Part shown: piece after piece, positions 34,033 through 45,443 of the stretch
Layout: every line of letters starts with the position of its first letter
Numbering within the stretch: the first letter of the stretch is position 1
From: Rhizomucor pusillus
Lineage: Eukaryota > Mucoromycota > Mucoromycetes > Mucorales > Lichtheimiaceae
DNA length: 58,613 bases
Assembly: GCA_900175165.2 (NCBI GenBank)
Contig: FWWN02000313.1
Coordinates: 1-58,613, forward strand
Reading direction: 5' to 3'
Position numbers and translations under genes: made by a program
The notes under the pieces: model-generated
The model's database searches: none
What the model was told of the DNA's origin: nothing
What the model saw: only the letters and a program-made list of their open reading frames with translations

Positions 34033-34944
34033 ATGTATCTCACATCCTTTCTCTGTTTTTGCCTGTATACATTGACTGTATTAAGTTTGCTCGCAAAATG
34101 GCTTCCACCGCTTCGAGCGTCCGTCCTGGCTTACGGCAAACTCTCAAGTACAGCAGATCGTCCGCGATCATGGTTCGAATCTAGACTCGCTCAAATCACC
34201 GTACCGAAATTTTGGTTTGCGCACTTTTACCTCGTTGGCTTTACTTTTGCGGTGTACTGCTGTCTAGAGATCTCAACATGGCACTGGGCGCAAGTGAAAG
34301 GTCCGTTGCTAAAGCTACTGTTTACGTGGGACGACGTTGAACAGGACGGTAATCGCGTGCGTGCCACAGAGTGTTTAGCATCACTCCATCTGTTCACCGC
34401 GCATCTGGCTCGTCGTCTGTACGAGAGCTACTACGTCGAGCGACCTTCTGGAACCGCACGCATGCATATATTCCACTACCTTGCCGGTCTCGGATTCTAT
34501 GGTGCAGTGGTATTCGCGACCTGGATAGAAGGAATAGCCAACCTTGGATTCAAAGACGAGGAAGGTTTAAATCTTTCATGTGCAATTCCAGCCATTCTAT
34601 TGTTTATTTATGCCAGCAAGCACCAACACGCATGTCACTGCATCCTAGCATCCCTAAGGAACGACGATAGCAGTAGCAAGCAGCAGCGGTATGGTATTCC
34701 ACGAGGTGATTGGTTTGAAACAATCGTGGCACCGCACTATCTCGCAGATATCTTGATCTATGCATCGCTGTGTATCTTGCATAGATTCCAAAATCGCGTT
34801 TTACTCTGTGCTTTGATCTGGACCGTCATCAACCTCTCCATCACAGCAAGCGAAACACGAGTTTGGTACCAAAAGACATTTGGTGACAAGTACAAGGCTG
34901 CATTCCCGCGCGGTCGATGGACCATTATTCCCTTTCTTTATTAG
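34033..34944 (+). CDS. DFG10: polyprenol reductase (SRD5A3/Dfg10 family)
   Basis: A single-exon gene of 303 residues, unusual among the intron-rich neighbours. It is a steroid 5-alpha-reductase-fold membrane enzyme with about six hydrophobic segments. The diagnostic C-terminal part reads IPRGDWFETIVAPHYLADILIYASL...SETRVWYQKTFGDKYK...RWTIIPFLY. HLFTAHLARRLYESYYVERPSGTARMH in the middle is also characteristic. The family makes dolichol by saturating the alpha-isoprene unit of polyprenol (or its aldehyde) in the ER, supplying the lipid carrier for N-glycosylation. In yeast the DFG10 mutant also affects filamentous growth. The protein length matches the family and no catalytic gap was seen. Confidence 0.93.
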   Translation: MYLTSFLCFCLYTLTVLSLLAKWLPPLRASVLAYGKLSSTADRPRSWFESRLAQITVPKFWFAHFYLVGFTFAVYCCLEISTWHWAQVKGPLLKLLFTWDDVEQDGNRVRATECLASLHLFTAHLARRLYESYYVERPSGTARMHIFHYLAGLGFYGAVVFATWIEGIANLGFKDEEGLNLSCAIPAILLFIYASKHQHACHCILASLRNDDSSSKQQRYGIPRGDWFETIVAPHYLADILIYASLCILHRFQNRVLLCALIWTVINLSITASETRVWYQKTFGDKYKAAFPRGRWTIIPFLY

Positions 34945-35356
34945 CATTGCAACGAAATTTTCTTGTTTGTTAATACTTTATACATTGCACCCCACCCCAG
35001 TTACCGTTGCTGTTTATCTCAACCATGATGCCCGTCCATACGTGATACAAGCTCCAAGTGAAACCCTACGAAAAGGACCGTGGTCGACAGGTCCCGGAAC
35101 CAAGGATCAGCCGCAATTTTCCATCCCTAAAGAGGATCTAAAAATCCGATTGGCCTTCTCTGAGGGCAGCAGTAGTTCGAAAGAAGTACTCGTTACAAAA
35201 GAATATGATTCTTTTATTTCAGTAAAAAGGGATATGGAGTTACATTGAGAGAAAGAGAAAGAGACGGATAGACGGGCGACTTGTGAATATTCTTCTTTTT
35301 TTGTTCGTTCTTCGTAGATGTGTACTATACGGGAGGGGATGTGACTATGACCATAT
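34945..35356. other. 3' flanks of convergent genes, with an unexplained open frame
   Basis: This is convergent spacing between DFG10 and TAL1. An open plus-strand frame of about 85 codons ends at 35248 (...YVIQAPSETLRKGPWSTGPG...) and looks moderately protein-like, but it has no start context or homology that I recognise. It may be a chance frame or a gene relic. Confidence 0.3.
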
Positions 35357-36465
35357 TTACAACTTTTCCTTGAGCAAGTTCTCAAGCTTCTGGCCGTCCT
35401 TTGCAAAGTTGCGGATACCCTCAGACAACTTTTCGGTAGCCATGGCATCCTCGTTCATGTCCCAGCGGAAAGCCTTCTCGTTGCTGAAGTAGCTGACCTT
35501 GGGGATCTGCTGAGCCTTGGCAGACTCGACGGTCAACTTGGGGGCGATCTGCTTGGTGTCCTTTTGCAATTCAGCCAACAAGGCAGGGGAGATAGTCAAA
35601 AAGTCGCAACCAGCCAATTGCTCAATTTCACCAGTGTTACGGAAAGAGGCACCCATAACGATGGTGTTGTAGCCGTACTGCTTGTAGTAGTTGTAGATCT
35701 TGGTGACAGATAAGACACCGGGATCCTCGTGGCTCTCGTAAGTCTTGCCGGTGCTCTTCTTGTACCAGTCGAGGATACGGCCGACGAAGGGAGAGATCAG
35801 GGTGACGCCGGCTTCAGCGCAGGCAACAGCTTGAGGGAAACCGAACAAGAGAGTAAGGTTGCAGTGGATGCCGTGCTCCTTCTCGAGAACGCTGGCGGCC
35901 TGGATACCCTCCCAGGTGGAGGCGATCTTGATCAAGATGCGGTCCTTGCTGATGCCATCTTCTTCGTACAACTTAATCAAGCGGATGGCCTTGGCAACAG
36001 TGGCATCCTTGTCAAAGGACAAACGGGCATCAACTTCGGTGGAAACGCGGCCGGGAACGATCTTCAAGATCTCCTTGCCAAAGTTGACCAAGAGCTTGTC
36101 CATAGCCCACTCGAGCTGTTCGGAAGCATCGCTAGCGCCAAACCTTAGTATTCCTGCTGCACACCTTGTTTTCGACTCCCGAACGCGCTCTCTGTTCTTC
36201 TTACCTGGACTTGGCCTTGCCGTAAGCAACAGCTTCGTCAATGAGCTTGCCATACTGGGGCTTCTGGGAGGCGGCAAGAATCAAGGAGGGGTTGGTGGTA
36301 GCATCCTGGGGTTTGTACTGGGCGATGGCTATACAAGTTACCAATGCGTCAGTTACCGGGCGCGACTTTGGGTCTGACAACAGCAGCAGCGGTGTACTTA
36401 CTCTCAAAGTCACCAGAGTCAGCGACGATGGTAGTGTATTGCTTGATTTGGTCGAGGACAGACAT
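35357..36465 (-). CDS. TAL1: transaldolase
   Basis: Exons begin [21 protein letters not shown] (36465), then [31 protein letters not shown] large last exon joins at [46 protein letters not shown]. The active-site Schiff-base Lys is in [47 protein letters not shown] is another signature. It ends ENLLKEKL, about 325 residues in total. It swaps dihydroxyacetone units between sedoheptulose 7-phosphate and glyceraldehyde 3-phosphate in the non-oxidative pentose phosphate pathway. Codon use looks strongly biased toward C/G-ending codons compared with neighbours, as expected for a highly expressed gene. Confidence 0.96.
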
Positions 36466-37006
36466 GGTTATTTTGTAAGAAAGAAAGGTGAAAGAAGAAG
36501 CAGACGCTTGTCCGGTCGAAATTGCCACTAAATACCCGTTTTTTTTTTCCACTGTCCCGCCCCGGACACTCGAAATGTCCGCCCTGAGGACCAGGCTGGT
36601 TGGTTGACATCAGTGCCAACTAATACGCGCTCTGATTGGCTGATTTCCTTTGATAATCCCAACGACCTTTGGGGGGACATGATGACATGAGCAACAGCAG
36701 CGTTTCCGACCAAGAAGAAAGTTTGATGGGCCAGGAGCTTGGTCAGCAAACGGGGGACAAGAAAGTATCGGGCGGATGTTCAGTATTCCAACGACTTCTA
36801 CAGCTGTTCTGTGAGGCTGGAAAGGCAATCCATCCAAAATATACATCTTTAGTCATCCATTTTTGGCGTCGCCCAATGAGAAAGAACCCCACCGAATCTC
36901 ACAGCAAGCACATGCCTGCTTTTCCTGTGAGTTGCTTGCTTGCTATTATACCCTCTTCCCCTTTTTCCGCCCGCTTCTTTTCTTTCTTTCCTGCCTGTCA
37001 AATAAA
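36466..37006. promoter_or_regulatory. divergent upstream region of TAL1 and the thioesterase gene
   Basis: About 540 bases separate two divergent starts. Open frames here (e.g. 36669-37103) have no family similarity. The DNA just upstream of the thioesterase start is pyrimidine-rich (36950-36997). Confidence 0.4.
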
Positions 37007-38659
37007 ATGTCAGACGATCCAGCTGAAGCTGTTATCAACAATGCTCGAGAAACAATGGAGGCACATCAAGTATCCGGAGACGAGGAGGACGGTGTGCGCA
37101 TGATGGAAGCGTTATCGGTCGAAAAGTTAGATAGAGATCTGTACCGGAGTAAAGATCTTTGGCACCCTGCAGGATCGCGAGGTGCATTCGGTGGTCAGGT
37201 ACAGCAGCAGCAGTGACATTTTTCATGCACTTTTGGGAAGGCAGCCTCATGATTATGCTAATGCAAACATCCTCACGCGGGATTCCCGCATTATTTCTTT
37301 ATCGATTAATGTACAAAACAGCTGGTAGCTCAAGCGTTGCGTGCGGCGTGGAACACGGTGGCTGACGGTTTTCATGTGCATGTAAGATGACGAAGCAATG
37401 ATAAGCAATGTATGGTTGGACTTATACCCTCTGTGTAGTCTCTGCACAACTACTTTATATTACCTGGCAACGCCGAAATTCCAATTATATACCAAGTCAA
37501 CAGGATCCGTGAAGGTCGGACATACGCTACACGAATCGTTCATGGCATCCAAGAAGGCAAAAAAGTCATTGTTTGCTTATGCAGCTTTGCAAAATTCGAT
37601 CAAACGGTGACTTTAGAGCATCAGGTATGTACTGTCTCCCCTGAAGAAAGTAAGCAAAAATGACAAAATGATTCACTTGTGATATTGGCAACAGACACCT
37701 ATGCCCGATAATGTACCAGAGCCAGAATCGCTGTTACCGTAAGCAAAAGATATATGCCCCACGTGATTTGATCCATCATGTGAACCACCAACAACGCAAA
37801 AATTAGAGCCAACAAGCGGATTGAACAGCTTGTCAACGATGAGCGGATTCCATCCCGATATCGAAAAAGACTCGAGAATCATCTGCGCACCGTAAGCTTT
37901 TTTTTTGCTTCTAAGCAAGATTCGGACTCAAGATTAAATTATTCGACGACTCAATGGGCTTTATAAGGTAACGCCAGTGGAGTTCCGCAACACGAGGACG
38001 GAGACTGTGGAGGAGCTTATTGAAGGAAAAGCCGAAGCGGACGAACATCAAGTAAGCTAATACCATGACATGGTATTCCACGCTTTTGTATGCTTATTAT
38101 TATGTTACCTCGTCGTCAGGGTCAATGGTTCAAAGTTCGAGGCAGAATTCCGACAGACGATCCTGCCATCCATGCATGCACGATAGCTTACGCATCAGAC
38201 AGCGGTATCCTCATGACGGCGCTGCGTGCCAACGGACTTGTAAGCGGCCGACGTATTGGCATGATGACTAGTCTTGATCACTCTGTATGGTTCCACGCAC
38301 CGACGCGCGCAGATGAATGGTAAGAAGATCATATCTGTCCGTCTGTGGCACCAATCTCGCGTGGCTGATGATGCATTTAATAAACCTACAGGCTATACTA
38401 TGACCTGCACAGCCCACGTTCCAACGACGGAAGAGGAACCGCTTTTGGTCGCATTTACAACTGCCAAGGAGTTTTAGTAGCTACTACATCTCAGGAAGGT
38501 GTTATCCGATTAAGCCAGGCGGAACAGGACGAACGCAGAAGACTGCAATCTGCATCTGTCTCCCCTGGATCCTCCTCCTCCTCCTCTTCTAACCTAACGA
38601 CGACGCAGCAGCAACAACAATTGTCCTTCAAACCAGCAGTCCCGTCCAGTAAACTATAG
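37007..38659 (+). CDS. TES1: peroxisomal acyl-CoA thioesterase (TesB/ACOT8 type) with PTS1
   Basis: Exons join as MSDDPAEAVINNARE...LDRDLYRSKDLWHPAGSRGAFGGQ|LVAQALRAAWNTV...FHVH|SLHNYFILPGNAEIPIIYQV and onward. The family double hot-dog fold is shown by FGGQ, LHSYF-like SLHNYFILPG, and the C-terminal half with SLDHSVWFHAP (catalytic Asp region), YYDLHSPRSNDGRG and ATTSQEGVIR (catalytic Gln). The last exon adds a Ser-rich and Gln-rich extension, but the protein still ends SSKL, a canonical type 1 peroxisomal targeting signal. It hydrolyses acyl-CoA to free acid and CoA, adjusting CoA pools in peroxisomal beta-oxidation. The extension between catalytic core and SKL is longer than usual. The exon covering 37680-37900 is the least certain part. 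Confidence 0.9.
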
Positions 38660-39427
38660 ACTTAATAATAGACCGTTGTATAATGATAAACATAATACGG
38701 CTGATATAGTCGCACAGGGAATGCACGTTCATTTTCTTGCCACGTGCTCGTGTTGCCGGGGCCAACATCATATTTTCCAGACAGGCCGGCGGGTGGCAAA
38801 CGCGCACCTTGGCAGGGACCTTTCTCTTAACAAGCCACAATGTTTCATCTGCTCCTTTGAGAAAATTGGTAGGAATTAGGGCCGAAATTTGAGCAAACTT
38901 GCGTGCATAGGCAAGACGTTGGTTCGAGTTGTATTAGGAAGGCGGAGGAGAGCGGGAATAAAGTGAGAAAGAAACAGCGAGATAAAAAAGATCATGCTAG
39001 TCAGTCAGACAGTTGTAGAAAAGAAGAAAGCTAATCGACAATAATTTCGATGGAACACGAATGTAGCGGGGATTACGAATTGTGCTACTAGCACTCGTGC
39101 TTTTTTGCTTCTGATCACCGCCGTAGCATCGATAAGTGTGTAGCAGAAGCACCTTTAGAGAAAAGAACTTTAGAGCAACTCGCTGCTGTGGTGATTCTTC
39201 GATGCTGTATCCTAAATTGCAACGGGATATACCGAGCAAAGCATACGTACTTTTGTGTAGCAACAAGAAGGGGAAGGTGTGCGGGCGGCGGTCGTTGTCT
39301 AAAGTTTGCATCGGGGAAGGTCAAATATTCCCGACAGATTAAGCCAAAATGTTTCCCTTGTTTAAAATCAGGTTTGTTCCCAAGCGAATATCACTCTCTT
39401 TCTGCTTTTTTTTCTTTGTACCCCAAC
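38660..39427. other. intergenic region upstream of RAS
   Basis: Nearly 770 bases without a recognisable gene. Short frames on both strands (for example 39188-39529) overlap the RAS start in another frame and are not credible. A C/T-rich stretch lies at 39392-39425 just before the RAS start codon. Confidence 0.45.
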
Positions 39428-40236
39428 ATGTCCAAGGCGCCGTTTGCCCGCGAGTACAAACTCGTGATGGTCGGTGGAGGAGGTGCGATACTCAAATCCA
39501 TTGCCGTTCCCGCTTCGATCGTACACTAAGTCTCGTATACTTTTGCAAAACAAATATACGTATTTCCCTAGGCGTCGGAAAGTCTGCGCTTACGATCCAG
39601 TTTATTCAGTCGCAATTCGTCGATGAATACGATCCCACCATTGAAGGTAACAGAAACACCAAGCTCTTTGTTTTTGTGCTAGGGGAAATTAAAAGCTATT
39701 CGCCTGGTGCTGTTCAGATTCTTATCGCAAGCAGTGTGTGATCGATTCAGAGACCGCCTTGCTGGATGTTCTTGACACTGCAGGTCAAGAAGAATACAGG
39801 TAATTAAAGATGTGCAAGTGCAAATAAATTAAATGCTTATAATCTACTCCGCAGTGCTATGCGGGAGCAATACATGCGCAACGGGGAAGGATTCCTGCTA
39901 GTCTATGCCATCAACTCTCGCATGTCGTTCAACGAAGTCAGCGAATTTCATCGCCAGATATCCCGCGTCAAGGATAGCGAGACCTTCCCCATGGTCCTCG
40001 TTGCCAACAAGTGCGACTTGAACGAAGAGCGTCAAATATCCTCGCAGGAGGGCCGTGATCTCGCAAAGCAGTTTGGATGCCAGTACCTCGAAACATCAGC
40101 CAAAATGCGCATCAACGTCGACGAAGTATTCTACACCGTCGTCCGCGAGATCCGACGTTTCAACAAGGAAGTGTTATCACCCGAAGATGACCACGATGTC
40201 ACCGATGGTGCGGACAAGTGCTGCGTTGTCATGTAG
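39428..40236 (+). CDS. RAS1: Ras GTPase
   Basis: Four exons. The start is [43 protein letters not shown] (39428), then [28 protein letters not shown], then [20 protein letters not shown] boxes are GGGGVGKSA (G1), effector YDPTIEDSYRK (G2), DTAGQEEYS (G3), NKCD (G4) and ETSAK (G5). It ends KCCVVM, a CaaX box with an extra adjacent Cys for palmitoylation. All nucleotide-binding residues are intact, so this is a normal switch protein at the plasma membrane that controls growth and dimorphism. The intron inside the last P-loop glycine codon starts GTGCGA, a weak donor. The region after 40236 is a long probable 3' UTR. Confidence 0.96.
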
Positions 40237-41142
40237 ATTCGTTCTTTCAGCTTTGTTATCTTGCAAAACCGATCCCTGCCTCCTTCCTTCCATCCATTCT
40301 TCTACCTCTATTATCCCCCACTCCGTCGCACGCACGCTTGTGTGTGTGTGTGCGCAGTATTCACACATATAAGCATTACGGTTACCTCTTTTTTCTTCTT
40401 CTTCTCACATACATTTATATACGCACGAATGCACACTTTCTCTCACATGCAGGTTATGTACACACACACGATGACACTCTACCTCACTGCCGCTGTCGTC
40501 GCCGCCGTCGCCGTTTCTTTATCTAACTTGCACAAGCGGGCTTGTGGAATGGCCAAAGTACTACACAGTAATCCCTTTAGAAAGATTAAACTTGGTACTG
40601 CCTTTGCGGGTTTTTTCTGTCGTCCTAATCCTCGGCGCAGTGCCCGTGTATCTGGTGACATTTCTTTGCACTCATGTAATACACAGCATGTCTCGTTATA
40701 AATTACTTAACTTCCATATTCGAGAGCCTTTTACCTATTTGCTTGCTTATTCCCATCCACGATTTTTCTCAGAATAATTCGGCGGAAACTGTCAAGTGCA
40801 AATGGAAGTTTGGATAAGCATTAGCAATTTGTAAGAGCTTGAAAGTAAGGCAGGAAGGAAGCGATGGAGGATATGTGCCAATAGCCTGCACCAAAAACAG
40901 TTGTTCCTGCTGCCTTCTTTTGTATAACACTTTTTCCCAAAAGTAATGTCGCATTTTGTGAAATTTTATAATACATTAATACACCAAAACGACAAATTGC
41001 AGCGACATTAATTTTTGGAAAAGGTGTATAGCTCCACACCAGAGTAGGCCAAGCAAGAGTGCTTGTACCGAAATTCGGCGTCGCACAAGGAGATTGAAAA
41101 CAGAGGACAGGTGAACCACACGACCTCCAGTCAGGATAATAC
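40237..41142. other. RAS 3' region and intergenic DNA
   Basis: The first 300 bases are C/T-rich with short TG and CA repeats (about 40338-40354 and 40458-40470) and look untranslated. A 77-codon plus-strand frame (40544-40777) contains one strongly hydrophobic segment (VFSVVLILGAVPVYLVTFL), but no homology or splice partner was found. Confidence 0.4.
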
Positions 41143-42572
41143 ATGGTTCTACGGCTAGAACGGAGGATAGCATTCTACATTGCTGCTTCTTTTGTATACG
41201 CTGCTCTAGTGACATGCTTAGCGCTCTGGTCTACCGGTAACTTGGCAGACTTTTACAATGCCCGTCCTGCTCGAGGAGAAATGGGCTTGGGCCGATTCCT
41301 CATTCGAGGCTCACGCATTGTGAACGGTAAGTGAACTATTCGGTAGCAAAGTAGATAACGACCATATAGCCAACACCGACCTGGATAGGTCGACATACAC
41401 CGTTCGCATACGCTTGGCGACTTGTTGAGCCGACAAAATGGACATGGCTGAGTACATGGATTGGTTACGCAGTGCATCAATTAGGCCAATGGTACATATT
41501 AGCCAAAGTACAAAGAACGATGATAGGCAAAAGCACATGGAGCAACGAGTATCGTTGGTGGAATTGGCAAATGGTGTATCTCAACACATTCATGATGGCA
41601 TATAAACTCCTCCAAGGCCATCTCTTTTACGATGGACTGGCGATTGATGTATCGGAAGGAACTGCGCAGGGTTCTGTCATTGCTGTACTTATTGTTGCGC
41701 TGTTGCTGGCTGTACCTCGGTAAGCATGAAGTTCTCCACTTTAGCGTGCCAAATATGGTCTGGTTGCGTAACATGACTCTCAACAGACGCGGCATTGCTT
41801 TCAATTATGGCAAGTTCCGCTCGTCAGACTTATTCAACGAGTTTATGGACTTTGTTAAAAAATACCACGGCTACGTGATGAGTTTTGGCACTATTTACAA
41901 TTTTCATTATCATCCAGCAGTATGTGACGAATATATCGGCGCTTCTTGATCAATCGAATCAATATATAAATCTTATTTACAGGAGGGTACTGTAGGCCAC
42001 TTTGGAGGGTTTCTGTACCAAAGTCTTTTGTTGTGGCAATCTGCCAGCTTTCTTCACACGGTATGTACGCTTTCGATACCTTGTATTTCATGCTGATGCC
42101 AATTTTCCCGAAACAGAGCCATTGTAACAAATCGTGGAATCTGCTGCTAGAAACCTGGGTATTTGTGCATGGTACATTAACTGCTATTTGTCAGCCAGGC
42201 ACGGCGTGGCAGATCTTCTCGTATGGTTTTGTGATCATATTTCTGACGAACCAGATTTACGACACTCCCATTCCAAAACAATATCCATGCTTGATGGCCG
42301 CTGCATACGCTGCTTTCGCCGTTGCTGCTGCGATCGGGTTCCAGTATGACCGTGCCTACTATCGGATGACGTTTGTGCCTGTCGCAGAATATATGTGTCT
42401 ACTCTTATGCATCGCTGTAGGTATAGTAACTGCAGCAATTGTCAGGAGATTGCATAGCAGGATCGCGGGACAAGCTATCATTGTAACCGCATACATTGCC
42501 ACCACTGCTGCCCTGACAATCGGACTCGCAGTTATCCTTGCCGGCAACCTCAAAGTTTACAACGACTACTAG
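41143..42572 (+). CDS. conserved-looking multipass membrane protein, function unknown
   Basis: Five exons join in frame: MVLRLERRIAFYIAASFVYAAL...IVNG|RHTPFAYAWRLVEPTKWTW...LLAVPR|RGIAFNYGKFRSSDLFNEFMDFVKKYHGY...HPA|EGTVGHFGGFLYQSLLLWQ...FLHT|SHCNKSWNLLLETWVFVHGTLTAI, ending LKVYNDY. That gives about 385 residues with about nine hydrophobic segments. Conserved-looking loops are RGIAFNYGKF and FNFHYHPAEGT-like YNFHYHPAEGTVGHF, whose His residues could bind metal or a lipid headgroup. I do not recognise the family with confidence; integral membrane proteins of this type occur in filamentous fungi without assigned function. The intron after LLAVPR skips 41720-41787; reading through would hit a stop. 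Confidence 0.75.
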
Positions 42573-42766
42573 ACTTAAGACTGCGTGTGTAAAATATTTC
42601 TCTGTAGCTACATGTTTCTTTTTATCAGCAAAAAGGTTGTAATATATATTCATATATAGAATGTTTTCTTCCTCCTTCTTTTTCTTTGAAGTGCATATTG
42701 AAAAAGGGGGAGAAACCTCCGGTGTTGCATAGTCAAAAGTTCCCATTTTCTGTACATTTATATTCT

Positions 42767-44712
42767 TTACAAGTATCGCTTCAGATGTTTCCGCAGTTCC
42801 TTAAAATATTGCTTGACATGGTATAGAAGTTTCACCCATTGTTCTTGATACCACGACGGCGGTGTGTACAAGACCATCCGTTTCTTAGTGTTTGCAAACT
42901 GTGCGGGCGTGTAGTCTTGGTCGCTTCTGCCCTGATCGACGCTCTTGCATATATCCAGATACAATTTCACCTGTGCAACGTTGACTACAGTCGAGCTATG
43001 ATACAACGTCCACTCTACAGTAGCGGTAAAATCCTCGTTGCTGTTGAGGAGACAAGGTGAAGGCACATCTGCCGAGTATTTAAACTGCGTGCCAGGTATA
43101 TATGACATGCCGTACTGTTGATTTATCGTCGAAGAAGAATTGACTGTGACTTTGATATCCTCGTTGCTCCACAGAGTATTCTTGCTCCAAAGCTGGACGG
43201 TTGGAACCAGCTCGACGACAAAAAAGTGTCGAAGCGAATACTCGTCAGGCACTTCCCACATTGGATCCAGCTTGACGATGGCTTGCTGCAGGGTAGGATG
43301 TGCGACGCACGTTTCTGGCGGCTGCGTAGTCTTGCGTATACACGAGGATGACGCCAGGACTGTCGCTAGAAGCAGGTACATTATTGCTCTTCGGCTGAAG
43401 CTATCACCTATCAACGAAGTGAATATTGTTTTGAGCGGCCAGGACGATGGCGGCGGTGGTTGCCTTTCTGTCGCTGCTCCGTCGTCGTAGGATTTGCAGG
43501 TGTTTAGTATCCGGTACATGTCTGCCTGATCGATATTCGCAAATTGTTCGATGGTTAGAAATACTGTTGCAGCGGATTCTTCTGGTGAATCAACTGATGA
43601 TGCAGGGACTGCCAGAGATGTCGTTGCTTCCACCGCAGCAGCAGCAGCAGCAGCAGCGAAGCGAGGGCGCTCCGGATTTATGCCAGAAATATCGGCTGTC
43701 TTGATAGGATATTTGGAAAGCTGTGCGCTTAGTGCCATTTGGAGTGCAGTTAATTCACAGTAGTGATTCTCATGTTCTTGCCGGAACGAGAGTTCGCTGA
43801 TGCTGTTTTCAAACCCTCCACCACTTAGTACTCTTCCGCGGGCAAGAAAGGATGACGATGGAGTTGGAGTTGCCGAGGTAGGAGATGCGGCGCGGCGGAA
43901 GCTGCTGTTTCTTGTCTGTGGTCGACTGCTGTTATTACTTCCGGGCAGACGGTGGTGCTCTTGTGATCTGCTGAGTCTCCCTGCTAAAATGGGCCAAGTG
44001 TACACTCCTAGCGCAGACAAACGAGCAAGCGCGCGCATATCTCTCTCTACGGCCTTATCGTACACAGCAGAGGCGGCACTGAAAAGATAAATGACCAGAT
44101 CTATCCCCTTGTGATTCATGCTAGAATCGTTTTCGCTTGCTGAGGACGATGATTTTGGACCATAGTGATAGTTTATAAACGCGTCAAGCTCTTCATTCTC
44201 GTCTGCAGCCATCTTTGGATCGCTCCACATAAAGTCAGCCTCGATAACATGCAGACCGTTATCTTCATAAGTCTCAACCGGCTCCAAATTGAACGCATCC
44301 AAAATAATCACATTGTGTGTTCTTTCTCGGAAATGCCGCGGCGCTCCATCAGGTATCCTCCTATTTGTCTCGCCCAAAGCAGGAATGGCAGCGATACCTT
44401 GACCAATTTTCTTGAGCACGACCGACTTCTGCCGTTGTGAAATACGATGGCCTAGGAATAGTACACGGAATGCAACGGAGCGTGCTGGCAGCAATGATCG
44501 CTGCAGAGACAGGGATAGTTCATCCAAATCTACCTGCGGCGGCGACTCCTCCAACGGCGTTGCAGTTCTTTTCACGTTGCTGTCAGATTGAGGTGGTGGC
44601 GAATTCACAAGCTCGAAGCCGTCCATGCCTGTAGCTAAATACAGAAATGAATGAAACAGAGTACCATCTGCCTATTCATCAGATTCTGTACCTTGGCTGT
44701 TGGTTAAATCCA
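42767..44712 (-). CDS. single-span membrane protein with degenerate septin-like G domain
   Basis: The main exon encodes 619 residues from an internal Met at 44626. A short upstream exon (MDLTNSQ, start 44712) can be spliced in with a GT-AG intron and is preferred here; either start is possible. Residues about 52-215 of the 619-residue form resemble a P-loop GTPase of septin type. FRVLFLG then QRQKS sits where a P-loop would be, HVIEADFMWSDPKMAADENEELDAFINYHY sits where septins have DTPGFGD...I..YI..Q, and IDLVIYLFSAAS...DMRALARLSALGVYTWPILA sits where septins have the YFI...MKRLS..VNIIPVIAKAD segment. GKS, DxxG and AKAD are all lost. Ser-rich and poly-Ala linkers follow, then one span (RAIMYLLLATVLASSSCI, about 413-430) and a C-terminal domain of about 190 residues. 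Septin relationship is inference. Confidence 0.7.
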
Positions 44713-45443
44713 TTCTTTATCTAAATTCAGTACTGCGGCAGCGAGGGTTGTATCGTTTCTTCTTCCAACCAGACATAATACTTTAGTTGCCCAACATTGC
44801 GATAAAGTATACCAACTTCATATCATGCATACAAGTTTATGGTAAACGAAGAGTAGAAGGGTAGAGAACGTTTTCCGACTCTCGATCCCAAACTATGTAC
44901 AGATTTGCAGTGTGGTGTGAATGACACAACGTCTATGCAGCAGCATGCTCGAATGACCTACATTAGGTCTCCTGTTAGCAAGTATAGACAGGAAGTAAAG
45001 ACGAGCACTGCCTCAGGCAGATAAAAGAGAAAAGAAGGGGGAGAGAGAGAGAAAAGGGTAGCAAGCGAGCCGTTACAAATTGTGTGGTCATGTGCATCAT
45101 GCAATTTTGTCGCATGGCAGCATTTTTGCATTACAGGTTCTTGCCACGTTGTACATACTTTGCTATTGTTATGGAAAATGTAAACACTCTTGAATGTTGT
45201 GGGAAAGAGTCGATTGCTATGCAGACCTTAAATTGAATGAGTAAACAACGCAGCATTCTGTTATCGATACCAAGAATTCAATCAACATTCCCAACAGTTG
45301 GAGTCCTTTTCGGCTGGTTGCTTGGCTCCTTATTTTGACCATGTCATTGGTGTCAACAGCTAATAAGAAATATGATATACAGCGCAAATGATATATAATC
45401 GATGAAAGGATATTGTTTGTCTTTAATGCAGGAATAATAATAT
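44713..45443. other. intergenic region, nothing recognised
   Basis: About 730 bases lie between the septin-like gene start and the RPE1 stop. No frame longer than about 60 codons is present, and no RNA gene was recognised. A short GA-rich run is at 45038-45058. Confidence 0.5.

Noticed and set aside
34165..34180. tRNA B-box-like word (ggttcgaatct)
   Set aside because: Lies inside the polyprenol reductase coding region, with no A box or cloverleaf around it.
38915..38935. Second B-box-like word (ggttcgagttg) in an intergenic region
   Set aside because: No matching A box, acceptor stem or T run at tRNA spacing could be found.
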